From the NCBI RefSeq assembly GCF_002085925.2, contig NZ_CP053562.1, forward strand, positions 2,617,501 through 2,681,500: a stretch of 64,000 nucleotides of DNA. The letters run 5' to 3'. The notes under the pieces were generated by a model. That model saw only the letters and a list, made by a program, of their open reading frames with translations. It did not search any database and had not been told where the DNA came from. The number at the start of each line of letters is the position of its first letter. Position 1 is the stretch's first letter. Origin of the DNA: Thioclava electrotropha (GTDB lineage: Bacteria > Pseudomonadota > Alphaproteobacteria > Rhodobacterales > Rhodobacteraceae). A program made the position numbers and the translations under genes. Shown here piece after piece: positions 17,329 to 24,789 of this stretch.

Positions 17329-17377
17329 GTGATCTTAACCCCGGACGAATTGGCGTGAAATTTCTCTCACTAACTGC

Positions 17378-17407
17378 TTGCACCCGCCGCCCGGTTCGCA
17401 CTATATC
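17378..17407 (+). promoter_or_regulatory. Probable promoter of tRNA-Pro
   Basis: TTGCAC (17378-17383) and TATATC (17402-17407) are 18 bases apart and end 8 bases before the mature tRNA 5' end. Confidence 0.55.
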
Positions 17408-17415
17408 CCCCTCGT

Positions 17416-17493
17416 CGGGCTGTGGCGCAGCCTGGTTAGCGCGTCCGTCTGGGGGACGGAAGGTCGTGAGTTCGAATCTCGCCAGCCCGACCA
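17416..17493 (+). tRNA. tRNA-Pro (anticodon GGG)
   Basis: The sequence folds as a full cloverleaf: acceptor CGGGCTG/CAGCCCG, D stem GCGC/GCGC, anticodon stem TCCGT/ACGGA with loop CTGGGGG (anticodon GGG), a five-base variable region, and T arm GTGAG-TTCGAAT-CTCGC. The discriminator is A, and CCA is encoded. It reads proline CCC/CCU codons. Confidence 0.95.
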
Positions 17494-17501
17494 ATTCGAC
17501 A

Positions 17502-17531
17502 AACGCCCACCTCTTCATCGGGGTGGGCGTT
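17502..17531 (+). terminator. Hairpin after tRNA-Pro
   Basis: AACGCCCACC (17502-17511) and GGTGGGCGTT (17522-17531) form a perfect 10-bp stem with a 10-base loop, 9 bases after the tRNA. There is no strong T run, so termination may be partial, allowing reading into the dcd-like gene. Confidence 0.5.
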
Positions 17532-17554
17532 CGTGTATCCGGAGGAGGGATCGG

Positions 17555-18637
17555 ATGACCATCGGCGTGCTGCCTGACACGATGCTGCAAGACATGATCG
17601 CGCGCGGTGAGATCGCCGCCGAGCCAGCCATCATCCCCGAACAGATCCAACCTGCGAGCCTCGACCTGCGGCTTGGCACCGTGGCCTATCGGCTGCGCGC
17701 CTCGTTCCTCGCGGGCAAGGGCCAGAAGGTCGCCCACCGCCTGCATGACTTCGAGATGCACCGCATGGCGCTGACCGATGATGGCGTGGTGCTGGAGAAG
17801 GGCTGCGTCTATCTCGTGCCGCTGATGGAGACCCTCGCGCTGCCCGAGGGCGTCACGGCGGTCGCCAATGCCAAAAGCTCCACCGGGCGGCTCGATCTGC
17901 TCACGCGCCTGATCACTGATGACGGCACCGAGTTCGACCGAATCCCCGAAGGCTATAGCGGCCCGCTTTATGCCGAGATCTGTCCGCGCAGCTTCTCGGT
18001 TCTGGTGCGGCCCGGCATGCGACTCAACCAGATCCGCTTCCGCGCCGGTCAGGCGGTACTGAGCGATGCCGAGCTGAAGATCCTGCACCAGCAGGAGCCG
18101 CTGGTCGATGGCCCCGCCGTAATCGACGAGGGTCTGGGCTTCTCGGTCGATCTGAAGCCCGCTGAAGGCGATCTGGTGGGCTACCGCGCCAAGCCCCATA
18201 CTGGGGTGATCGACATCGACAAGATCGGCCATTACCCGGCCCGCGATTTCTGGGAAGAGGTGCGCGCCTCCGATGGCCGCATCATCCTCGATCCCGGCGC
18301 GTTCTATATTCTCGTGAGCCGAGAGGCCGTGACGATCCCACCCGATCACGCCGCCGAAATGGCGCCCTATCTGGCGATGGTCGGCGAATTCCGCGTCCAT
18401 TACGCAGGCTTCTTCGATCCCGGCTTCGGGCATGGCGCGGCCGGCGGCACCGGCTCGCGCGGGGTGCTGGAGGTGCGCTGTCACGAGGCCCCCTTCGCGC
18501 TCGAGCACGGGCAAGTCGTCGGCCGTCTCGTCTATGAGCGCATGGCCGAGGAGCCGCGCCAGCTTTACGGCAAGGACATCGCCTCGAACTATCAGGGACA
18601 GGGCCTGAAGCTCGCCAAGCATTTCCGTATGGGGTGA
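17555..18637 (+). CDS. dcd: 2'-deoxycytidine 5'-triphosphate deaminase, double-length form
   Basis: A 360-residue dCTP deaminase-like protein, roughly twice the E. coli Dcd length. Two dUTPase-fold halves can be seen. The first has IIPEQIQPASLDLRLG, VANAKSSTGRLDLL and GPLYAEICPRSF. The second, from about 200, has HYAGFFDPGFGHG and GVLEVRCHEAPFALEHG, where the family's catalytic glutamate lies. Such long forms are standard in Rhodobacterales. The enzyme supplies dUTP for thymidylate synthesis. Start ATG 17555 follows GGAGGAGG (17541-17548); the longer open frame runs through the tRNA gene and was rejected. Confidence 0.87.
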   Translation: MTIGVLPDTMLQDMIARGEIAAEPAIIPEQIQPASLDLRLGTVAYRLRASFLAGKGQKVAHRLHDFEMHRMALTDDGVVLEKGCVYLVPLMETLALPEGVTAVANAKSSTGRLDLLTRLITDDGTEFDRIPEGYSGPLYAEICPRSFSVLVRPGMRLNQIRFRAGQAVLSDAELKILHQQEPLVDGPAVIDEGLGFSVDLKPAEGDLVGYRAKPHTGVIDIDKIGHYPARDFWEEVRASDGRIILDPGAFYILVSREAVTIPPDHAAEMAPYLAMVGEFRVHYAGFFDPGFGHGAAGGTGSRGVLEVRCHEAPFALEHGQVVGRLVYERMAEEPRQLYGKDIASNYQGQGLKLAKHFRMG

Positions 18638-18888
18638 GCCGGGATAAGCGGCCTTCCAGTGGAAGGACGCCCCGGTGAACGCCCGAAGGCAGAACGCCAC
18701 TCTTCGAGCGACTGAGGGTCGCGCCCGAGCCTCGGGTGGGCGCTTGTCGCGCTTTGTGGCTTGGCACTTTATCTCGCGAGCCCGCAGGTCGGTCGAGCCC
18801 GTGCTGACATCGCCAATGCGCCCTCCCGTGGGAAGGGTCGGGCGCGGCCCGGGGCTGGTCGCCCCGCGCCCTCAGGCGGGCCGCCGCC
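18638..18888. other. 251-base gene-free region with inverted repeats
   Basis: No convincing gene was found between the dcd-like gene and the convergent monooxygenase. It holds the near-palindrome CCTTCCAGTGGAAGG (18652-18666) and several short GC-rich stems around 18790-18880 (for example CCCTCCCGTGGGAAGGG). Translation in the minus frame gives a peptide that looks repetitive and probably non-coding. I could not match it to tmRNA, SRP RNA or RNase P RNA. Confidence 0.4.
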
Positions 18889-20061
18889 CTACCCGGCCTG
18901 CTGCGTCACGTCATACCCGTAGATCCAGTCGAACCGCCCCACCAGCCGCTCCGGCGTGAACCGCGAGGCGGCACGCAATGCGAGATGACCAAAGGTGCGC
19001 GGCGCCCCCGACAGGTGATAGTTCCGCGCGTTCTTGTTCGCCGCCGTCACGATCTGATCGCAGCGATCCCAGCGCGCGTTCTGGTAGGCGGCGAAGGCCA
19101 CCTCGTCTGTCTCGTAATTGGCAAGCGCCTCGGCCAGAACCCAGGCATCCTCCATCGCCATCACGGCCCCCTGCGCGAGGAAGGGCAGCGTCGGATGCGC
19201 GGCGTCGCCCAGAATCGCGACACCGGGCGCGAACCAGCGCTCGGCCACCGGATGACGGAACAGCCCCCAGAGGTTCACCTTCTCGACCTGATCGAGCCAA
19301 CCGCGCACGGTCGGGCAGAAATCGTCGAAGGCAGTCCTCAGATTGATCGGATCATCCTCGAGCGCCCAGCTTTCCTCGACCCAGCGATGCCGCTCCTCGA
19401 CGGCCACGACATTGCGCAGCCCCCGCCCCAGCGGATAGCTCACAAGATGCTTGCCCGCGCCCATGAAGACCTGCGCGATCTTCGCCTCGGAATCGTCGCA
19501 CGGCACCAGCGCGCGCCACGCCACCTGATGGGTGAAGAACGGCGCCACCCGCCCGTTGAGCGCCTCGCGCGTCTTGGAATTGAGCCCGTCGGCCCCGATC
19601 AACAGGTCGGTCTCGATCTCGGCGCCCTGCTTGGTGTGCAGCACCGGATGCGGCCCGGACAGGTCCACCCGCTCGATCTGCTGCAACAGGCGGATTTTCA
19701 CCCCCGCCTCGCGCGCCCCATCGGCCAGCAGCTCAATCAGCCGGGCGCGATGGACGAAATGGTAATCCGCATCGGGGCGCAGCCGCGCCATGTCCAGCTT
19801 GGCGACCTGGCTCCCGGTCTCGCCATCGACGAGCCGAACCGCCTCGGCGCGCGGCCCAGCAGCCTCCAGCGCCTTACCCAGCCCCAAGGCGCGCAGCACC
19901 GCCGCACCGTTGGGCGAGACCTGCAGCCCGGCGCCCACTTCGCGGATCGCCTCGGCCTGCTCGAGCACCTCGACATCCGCGCCGCGCATCGCCAGAGCCC
20001 GCGCCACCGTCAGCCCCGCGATCCCCGCACCCAGAACCGTAACCTTGCGCCCGATCAGCAT
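18889..20061 (-). CDS. FAD-dependent aromatic-ring monooxygenase (salicylate hydroxylase-like)
   Basis: A 390-residue class A flavoprotein monooxygenase, which hydroxylates aromatic or related substrates using NAD(P)H and O2. The FAD-binding GxGxxG fingerprint is near the start (VLGAGIAGLTVARAL, about 8-22). The second FAD motif is LIGADGLNSKTR (about 155-166) and the third is GDAAHPTLPFLAQGAVMAMED (about 280-300). The substrate cannot be told; salicylate, 3-hydroxybenzoate and 6-hydroxynicotinate enzymes share this plan. Start ATG 20059-20061 has AAGGAG 6 bases upstream. A strong hairpin with a T tail lies directly ahead of this ribosome site. Confidence 0.87.
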   Translation of the reverse strand: MLIGRKVTVLGAGIAGLTVARALAMRGADVEVLEQAEAIREVGAGLQVSPNGAAVLRALGLGKALEAAGPRAEAVRLVDGETGSQVAKLDMARLRPDADYHFVHRARLIELLADGAREAGVKIRLLQQIERVDLSGPHPVLHTKQGAEIETDLLIGADGLNSKTREALNGRVAPFFTHQVAWRALVPCDDSEAKIAQVFMGAGKHLVSYPLGRGLRNVVAVEERHRWVEESWALEDDPINLRTAFDDFCPTVRGWLDQVEKVNLWGLFRHPVAERWFAPGVAILGDAAHPTLPFLAQGAVMAMEDAWVLAEALANYETDEVAFAAYQNARWDRCDQIVTAANKNARNYHLSGAPRTFGHLALRAASRFTPERLVGRFDWIYGYDVTQQAG

Positions 20062-20073
20062 GGGATCTCCTTC

Positions 20074-20108
20074 AAAAGCGAACACCGGCACCTTGGCGGT
20101 GCCGGTGT
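20074..20108 (-). terminator. Intrinsic terminator of dksA
   Basis: ACACCGGCACC and GGTGCCGGTGT (20108-20098 and 20092-20082 on the minus strand) form a perfect 11-bp stem with a 5-base loop, followed by TCGCTTTTG. It ends two bases before the ribosome-binding site of the monooxygenase gene. Confidence 0.7.
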
Positions 20109-20184
20109 CGAATTGTTTTGCGCGCCTTCCCGCCCGAAGGCAACGCGCGTTTTGTGCATCCCCACACGCAGTCCGCGCAGGCGA

Positions 20185-20607
20185 TCAGTCGTCGCGATGC
20201 ACCCGTTCGCGGCGCTCGTGCTTTTCCTGCGCTTCCAGCGTCATCGTCGCGATCGGACGCGCATCGAGACGCTTGAGCGAGATCGGCTCCCCGGTCTTCT
20301 CGCAATAGCCGTATTCGCCATTGTCGATGCGACGCAGCGCCGAGTCGATCTTGCTGACCAGCTTGCGCTGACGGTCGCGGGTGCGCAGTTCCAGCGCACG
20401 ATCGGTTTCCTCGGAGGCGCGATCGGCAATATCGGGAACGTTGCGCGCGGATTCCGCGAGACCTTCGAGCGTTTCAGCGGATTGTTCGAGAAGTTCGGCC
20501 TTCCACGCCAGAAGCTTTCTGCGGAAATACTCCAGCTGCCGGTCATTCATGAAGGGTTCATTCTCGGCCGGACGATAATCATCCGGAAGGAATACTTCAG
20601 CTCTCAT
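20185..20607 (-). CDS. dksA: RNA polymerase-binding transcription factor DksA, single-cysteine type
   Basis: A 140-residue DksA, which enters the RNA polymerase secondary channel and works with ppGpp in the stringent response. The coiled-coil tip motif D59-IA-D62-R63-A64 is intact (E. coli D71/D74/A76). The C-terminal globule keeps only Cys102 (GYCEKTGEP); the other three zinc cysteines are Thr, Thr and Ala, a pattern described for Rhodobacter sphaeroides DksA. The start MRAEVFLPDDY was chosen by family likeness; an upstream ATG at 20656-20658 has a stronger ribosome site (GAGGAG) and would add 17 residues. Confidence 0.9.
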   Translation of the reverse strand: MRAEVFLPDDYRPAENEPFMNDRQLEYFRRKLLAWKAELLEQSAETLEGLAESARNVPDIADRASEETDRALELRTRDRQRKLVSKIDSALRRIDNGEYGYCEKTGEPISLKRLDARPIATMTLEAQEKHERRERVHRDD

Positions 20608-20845
20608 ACCTGCCCTCTCATACGTGCCGGGGGCGTCACCATGATCGTCATTCGCCATCGGCCAACTCTCCTCGGGCGAGGCAATACCCCAAGAACACAG
20701 TGTTGTCACGTCCGCATTCGCCCGGACTGCGTGTTTCCTCATCAATTCTTACGCCCGGGTTGCGGCAGCATTTTGGCGCAGATAGGTTGCAAACGATTTG
20801 CGCAAGATCATTGCGCAGCGATCTCGAAACCGGAGCGTGTTCCCC

Positions 20846-21688
20846 GTGCAATTTCAATCGACCGACAGCTATGTCGCCCCGCCCGATCTGACCGTCGCGG
20901 TCAATGCCGCCGTGGCGCTGGAGCGCCCCCTTCTGGTGAAGGGCGAGCCGGGCACCGGCAAGACGGAACTGGCGCGGCAGGTGGCGCAGAGCCTCAGAAT
21001 GGAGATGGTCGAGTGGAACATCAAATCCACCACCAAGGCGCAGCAAGGGCTCTACGAATATGACGCGGTGAGCCGTCTGCGCGACAGCCAGCTGGGCGAC
21101 GAACGCGTCAACGACGTGAAGAACTACATCCGTAAGGGCAAGCTCTGGCAGTCCTTCGAAGCGGGCAAGAAAGTCGTGCTGCTGATCGACGAGGTCGACA
21201 AGGCCGATATCGAGTTCCCGAACGACCTGCTGCAGGAGCTCGATAAGATGGAGTTCCACGTCTACGAGACCGGCGAGACGATCCGGGCCAAACACCGCCC
21301 CGTCGTCATCATCACCTCGAATAACGAGAAGGAACTGCCCGACGCCTTCCTGCGCCGCTGCTTCTTCCACTACATTCGCTTCCCCGAGCCGGAGGTGATG
21401 AAAGACATCGTCGCCGTCCACTTCCCCGACATCAAGGACCGCCTGCTGACCGAGGCGCTGAGCCAGTTCTACGAGATCCGCGAGACCCCGGGCCTGAAGA
21501 AGAAACCCTCGACGAGCGAAGTGCTCGACTGGCTGAAGCTGCTGCTGGCAGAGGATCTGAACCCCGAAGACCTCAAACGCGAAGGCGCGAGCCTGCTGCC
21601 GAAACTGCACGGCGCTCTTCTGAAGAACGAGCAGGACGTACATCTGTTCGAGCGACTGGCGTTTATGGCGCGACGTCAGGGGCGATGA
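20846..21688 (+). CDS. MoxR-type AAA+ ATPase
   Basis: A 280-residue AAA+ protein of the MoxR group, thought to act as chaperones that help assemble or activate enzyme complexes. Walker A GEPGTGKT is at 33-40 and Walker B VLLIDEVDKAD near 111-121; sensor 1 is IITSNNEKELPDAFLRRC. GTG 20846 (QFQSTDSYVAP) is preferred to the ATG 16 codons upstream because GGAG lies 11 bases ahead and the family begins here. In related genomes this gene is usually followed by a von Willebrand A (CoxE-like) partner, but here a MATE transporter follows. Confidence 0.87.
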   Translation: MQFQSTDSYVAPPDLTVAVNAAVALERPLLVKGEPGTGKTELARQVAQSLRMEMVEWNIKSTTKAQQGLYEYDAVSRLRDSQLGDERVNDVKNYIRKGKLWQSFEAGKKVVLLIDEVDKADIEFPNDLLQELDKMEFHVYETGETIRAKHRPVVIITSNNEKELPDAFLRRCFFHYIRFPEPEVMKDIVAVHFPDIKDRLLTEALSQFYEIRETPGLKKKPSTSEVLDWLKLLLAEDLNPEDLKREGASLLPKLHGALLKNEQDVHLFERLAFMARRQGR

Positions 21689-21955
21689 GTCCGGATTGAG
21701 CCCATAGCTCCGGGTCTGGACTTAATAGCGTAACAATCATGCATCTCGGGGCCGCGCGGTCGCGCGACCTTGCGTGGCCTATTGCGCTTGATGGGGTTCC
21801 CTCTTAAGAAGCCGGTAGGTGCCGGGCACCTGCCGCCTGCGGACGCGAGTCACGGTGAAGCCCGGAGCAAGACGACATCTCACCCTCGAAGCATTTCGCA
21901 GGTGGGCAATGCAGGCTCCCTCCCGATCCGAAATGCCTCTCTGGAGGAGTGAGCC

Positions 21956-23350
21956 ATGTCCGCTGGACCTGCATCTACTGCAATTGAAAACCGTCTCCTG
22001 ACACAGCCCGTCGGACGATTGTTCGTGTCGAATGCCCTGCCCATGGCGGTGGTCATGTCGATGGGTGGGCTGCTTAACGTCGTAGACGGGATCTTCGTCG
22101 GGCGCTTCGTCGGCGCCCAGGCCCTGGCGTCGGTCAGCCTGGCCTTTCCGGTCGTCATGCTGCTCACGGCACTGACGACTTTGGCCGGTGGCGGCATGTC
22201 GAGCTTGCTCGCCCGCCATCTGGGCGCAGGCGCCCGCACACAGGCCGGAGCCGTCTTCGCAGGTGCCCACGGGCTGGCCCTCGCCATCAGCGCGGCGCTT
22301 ATCGCGGGTGCTTTGTCGGTGGGGCCTGTCATCATCTCCGCACTCGCAGCCGGAAACGCGGCGGTCGCAGGTGGGGCGCAGAGCTACCTTCTGATCCTGA
22401 TCCTCGGCGCGCCAATCCAGTTCGCTTTGGGTCTGCACGCCGATGCCCTGCGCAACGAGGGACGTGCAGGGCAGATCGCCATGCTCTCGGTGCTCGTGAA
22501 TCTGCTGAACATCGGCGCGAACTACATCGCGATCGTGCTGTTTGGATTGGGGGTGGCGGGCTCTGCGATCGGCACCGTGGGGGCGCAGACCCTCGGCCTC
22601 GCGCTGCTGCTGGTCCTGCGGGAACGCGATCGCGACCTGTTGCCCCTTGGGGCACTCCGCCGCCACAGTTGGCTGTCGGGGTGGCTGCAGATCTTCTCGC
22701 TCGGGCTCCCTTTGTGCCTGACCTTCATTGGGATGGCCTTGGTTTCAAGCGTGGTTCTCCTCGCCGTCGGCACCGCCGCCACGAACCATGCAACCTTTAT
22801 CGCGGCCTACGGCGTGGTGACACGCATTCTCGGACTGGCCTTCCTGCCACAGATGGCGATCGCGCTGACCACCCAGAGCATCACCGGCAACAACGCGGGC
22901 GCGGGCCGGCTGGACCGGGCGGGCGCAGCCTTGCGGCTTGCCATGGGAAGCGCGTTCCTGTGGTGCCTTGGTGTGACGCTCACCGGAGCCTTTCTGGGCG
23001 AGCCCTTGGGCGCGATGTTCTCGAACGACCGGGAGGTCGTCTCGGCAGTTGCCGCAATCCTGAGGCCGATGACGGCCCTCTACGTCGTCAGCGGCCCCAT
23101 CCTCGTCCTCGCCCTGCATTTTCAAGCGATGGGGTATCCGCTCCGGACCGCGGCACTCACCCTGACCAAGCCGTGGCTGCTGACGCCCGCGCTGCTGCTT
23201 GTCCTGAACGCAATGGCGGGGATCGACGGCCTGTGGTTCGCCTTCCCCATCGCCGATGCCGCGCTCTTTGCACTGGCCTTGATCCTTGTCGTCCGAAACC
23301 GCCTCACTGCGCCCATCTCCGCAACTCCGCACGCGAAGGAAGCCGCATGA
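21956..23350 (+). CDS. MATE-family multidrug efflux transporter
   Basis: A 464-residue polytopic inner-membrane protein with about 12 hydrophobic segments in two pseudo-symmetric halves. MATE features include a short N-terminal cytosolic stretch, VDGIFVGRFVGAQALASV in TM2 and a similar block (FIAAYGVVTRILGLAFLPQMA) in TM8. These antiporters use Na+ or H+ to expel cationic drugs. The ATG follows GGAGGAG (21943-21949). It overlaps the next gene by 4 bases (ATGA), so the two form a unit. The 267 bases upstream have no recognisable gene. Confidence 0.9.
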   Translation: MSAGPASTAIENRLLTQPVGRLFVSNALPMAVVMSMGGLLNVVDGIFVGRFVGAQALASVSLAFPVVMLLTALTTLAGGGMSSLLARHLGAGARTQAGAVFAGAHGLALAISAALIAGALSVGPVIISALAAGNAAVAGGAQSYLLILILGAPIQFALGLHADALRNEGRAGQIAMLSVLVNLLNIGANYIAIVLFGLGVAGSAIGTVGAQTLGLALLLVLRERDRDLLPLGALRRHSWLSGWLQIFSLGLPLCLTFIGMALVSSVVLLAVGTAATNHATFIAAYGVVTRILGLAFLPQMAIALTTQSITGNNAGAGRLDRAGAALRLAMGSAFLWCLGVTLTGAFLGEPLGAMFSNDREVVSAVAAILRPMTALYVVSGPILVLALHFQAMGYPLRTAALTLTKPWLLTPALLLVLNAMAGIDGLWFAFPIADAALFALALILVVRNRLTAPISATPHAKEAA

Positions 23351-23778
23351 CACAAGCATCCCTCGACACCGTCAAGACGCAGGCCAAGGCACTGCGTCAG
23401 GCCTTGCAGGCCCAGGGTATGACCGTCAGTCATGCCCAAGCTCTCGAACTCGTCGCCCGGCAACATGGGGCGCGGGACTGGAACACGCTTCACGCCCGTC
23501 TCAGTCAACGCAATGCGCCACCGGAACTTGCCCTGGGCGACCGGGTGACCGGACACTACCTCGGACAAGCCTACAGCGGAAAGATCGTCGCCCTTTCGGG
23601 TCCCGCCGCGCATCGCCGGGTCGAAATCGCGCTGGATAAGCCGATCGACACGGTGCAGTTCGACAGCTTCTCGAATTGGCGGTCCCGCATTCGTGGCACG
23701 CTGCGCGAAGATGGGTGCAGCCACAGCAGAACGTCGGATGGCACACCCCATCTTACCTTGGAGAAGGCACCCTCCTGA
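23347..23778 (+). CDS. Small protein with N-terminal Glyoxalase_8-like domain
   Basis: A 143-residue soluble protein. The first 50 residues (VKTQAKALRQALQAQGMTVS, then SHAQALELVARQHGARDWNTL) match a short helical domain known from 'glyoxalase superfamily' proteins. The following part (LGDRVTGHYLGQAYSGKIVA) is a small beta-rich region; no metal-binding glyoxalase residues are evident. It is translationally coupled to the MATE gene, which suggests a helper or regulatory role, but none is known. A UUCG-type hairpin lies at 23810-23832, without a T run. Confidence 0.72.
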   Translation: MTQASLDTVKTQAKALRQALQAQGMTVSHAQALELVARQHGARDWNTLHARLSQRNAPPELALGDRVTGHYLGQAYSGKIVALSGPAAHRRVEIALDKPIDTVQFDSFSNWRSRIRGTLREDGCSHSRTSDGTPHLTLEKAPS

Positions 23779-23893
23779 GCTCACATTTCCTTTGAGCGGT
23801 AGCCCTGTGCCGGACCTCTTCGGGAGGTTCGGCCTTCGCAGCAAATGGCAACTTTGTCCGCAAAGCTGCCGCGTCGCGAGCTGCCGGAGTCCC

Positions 23894-24109
23894 TCACATG
23901 CGCCGCGTGATCCGCGCCGCCTTGCGCGCCCGCTTGACCGCGTCGCGCGCGCCCTGCTGGGCTTTGCGCTCCTGCGCCGTCATCGGGCCCTGAGCTTTGC
24001 CCTTGCCGCCCCGCTTCGAGGCCATACCGACGCCCTTGTTGATCCCCCAGTTGATCCCGCGGCGCAGGAACATACGGATGACCATATTGATAATCTGGTT
24101 GAAGTTCAT
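23894..24109 (-). CDS. Small basic hypothetical protein
   Basis: A 71-residue, strongly basic protein of unknown function. The N-terminal 30 residues are mildly hydrophobic (MNFNQIINMVIRMFLRRGIN) and may be a membrane-surface helix; the remainder is rich in Arg, Lys and Gly. ATG 24107-24109 follows AGGGGGAT. It begins 15 bases after the scpB stop on the same strand and is probably cotranscribed with it. I recognise no domain. Confidence 0.65.
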   Translation of the reverse strand: MNFNQIINMVIRMFLRRGINWGINKGVGMASKRGGKGKAQGPMTAQERKAQQGARDAVKRARKAARITRRM

Positions 24110-24123
24110 CGGATATCCCCCTG

Positions 24124-24789
24124 TCAATCCTCGAACAATTCGGACTGGCCGGTCTGGGCCTCGTCCTCCTCGCCCTCCTCGTCGTCATCCGAGCCTGCAC
24201 CCGGCAGGGGGCGCGAGTCCAGCAGACCGGCGGCGCGCAGCTCCTTGAGGCCCGGCAGGTCGCGGGCACTCTCGAGGCTGAACTGGTCGAGGAATTCCTG
24301 CGTCACGACGAAGGTGACGGGGCGGCCCGGCGTCATCCGGCGGCGACCGAAGCGGATCCATTCCATTTCCAGCAACTGGTCGATCGTGCCGCGCGACACG
24401 GCGACGCCGCGGATCTCTTCGATCTCGGCGCGGGTGACCGGCTGGTGATAGGCGATGATCGCGAGCGTCTCGACGGCGGCGCGGGACAGTTTGCGCTCCT
24501 CCACCGTCTCCTTCTGCATCAGGAAGGCGAGATCGGGCGCGGTGCGCACCGCCCAGGCGTCACCCACCTTCACCACGCGCACGCCGCGCCCTTCGTAGCG
24601 CTTGCGCAGATGCACGAGCGCCTCGGCGGGGTCGCAGCCATGCGGCATCCGCTCTTCCATCTCGCGCAGTCGGACGGGTTCGGCAGAGGCGAAGAGGATC
24701 GCTTCGACCATCCGCTCCTGCTCGGCAATAGGCGGCGCCGCGAAAAGGGTTTCTTCTTTTTCTTCAGTCTGTTCCGGCTCGTCGTTCAT
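24124..24789 (-). CDS. scpB: Segregation and condensation protein B
   Basis: A 221-residue ScpB (kite-family) subunit of the Smc-ScpAB complex that compacts and segregates chromosomes. Two winged-helix domains are present, with the conserved segment AAVETLAIIAYHQPVTRAEI in the middle, followed by IRGVAVSRGTIDQLLE. The C-terminal 30 residues are very acidic (DDDEEGEEDEAQ). It overlaps scpA by 4 bases (ATGA), typical of this pair. Confidence 0.95.
   Translation of the reverse strand: MNDEPEQTEEKEETLFAAPPIAEQERMVEAILFASAEPVRLREMEERMPHGCDPAEALVHLRKRYEGRGVRVVKVGDAWAVRTAPDLAFLMQKETVEERKLSRAAVETLAIIAYHQPVTRAEIEEIRGVAVSRGTIDQLLEMEWIRFGRRRMTPGRPVTFVVTQEFLDQFSLESARDLPGLKELRAAGLLDSRPLPGAGSDDDEEGEEDEAQTGQSELFED

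Noticed and set aside
18638..18888. Known structured RNA such as tmRNA, SRP RNA, RNase P RNA or 6S RNA
   Set aside because: None of the conserved cores of these RNAs could be found in either strand; only short stems are present.
18675..18959. 94-codon plus-strand frame after the dcd-like gene
   Set aside because: No ribosome site, composition like the non-coding flank, and it overlaps the convergent monooxygenase gene.
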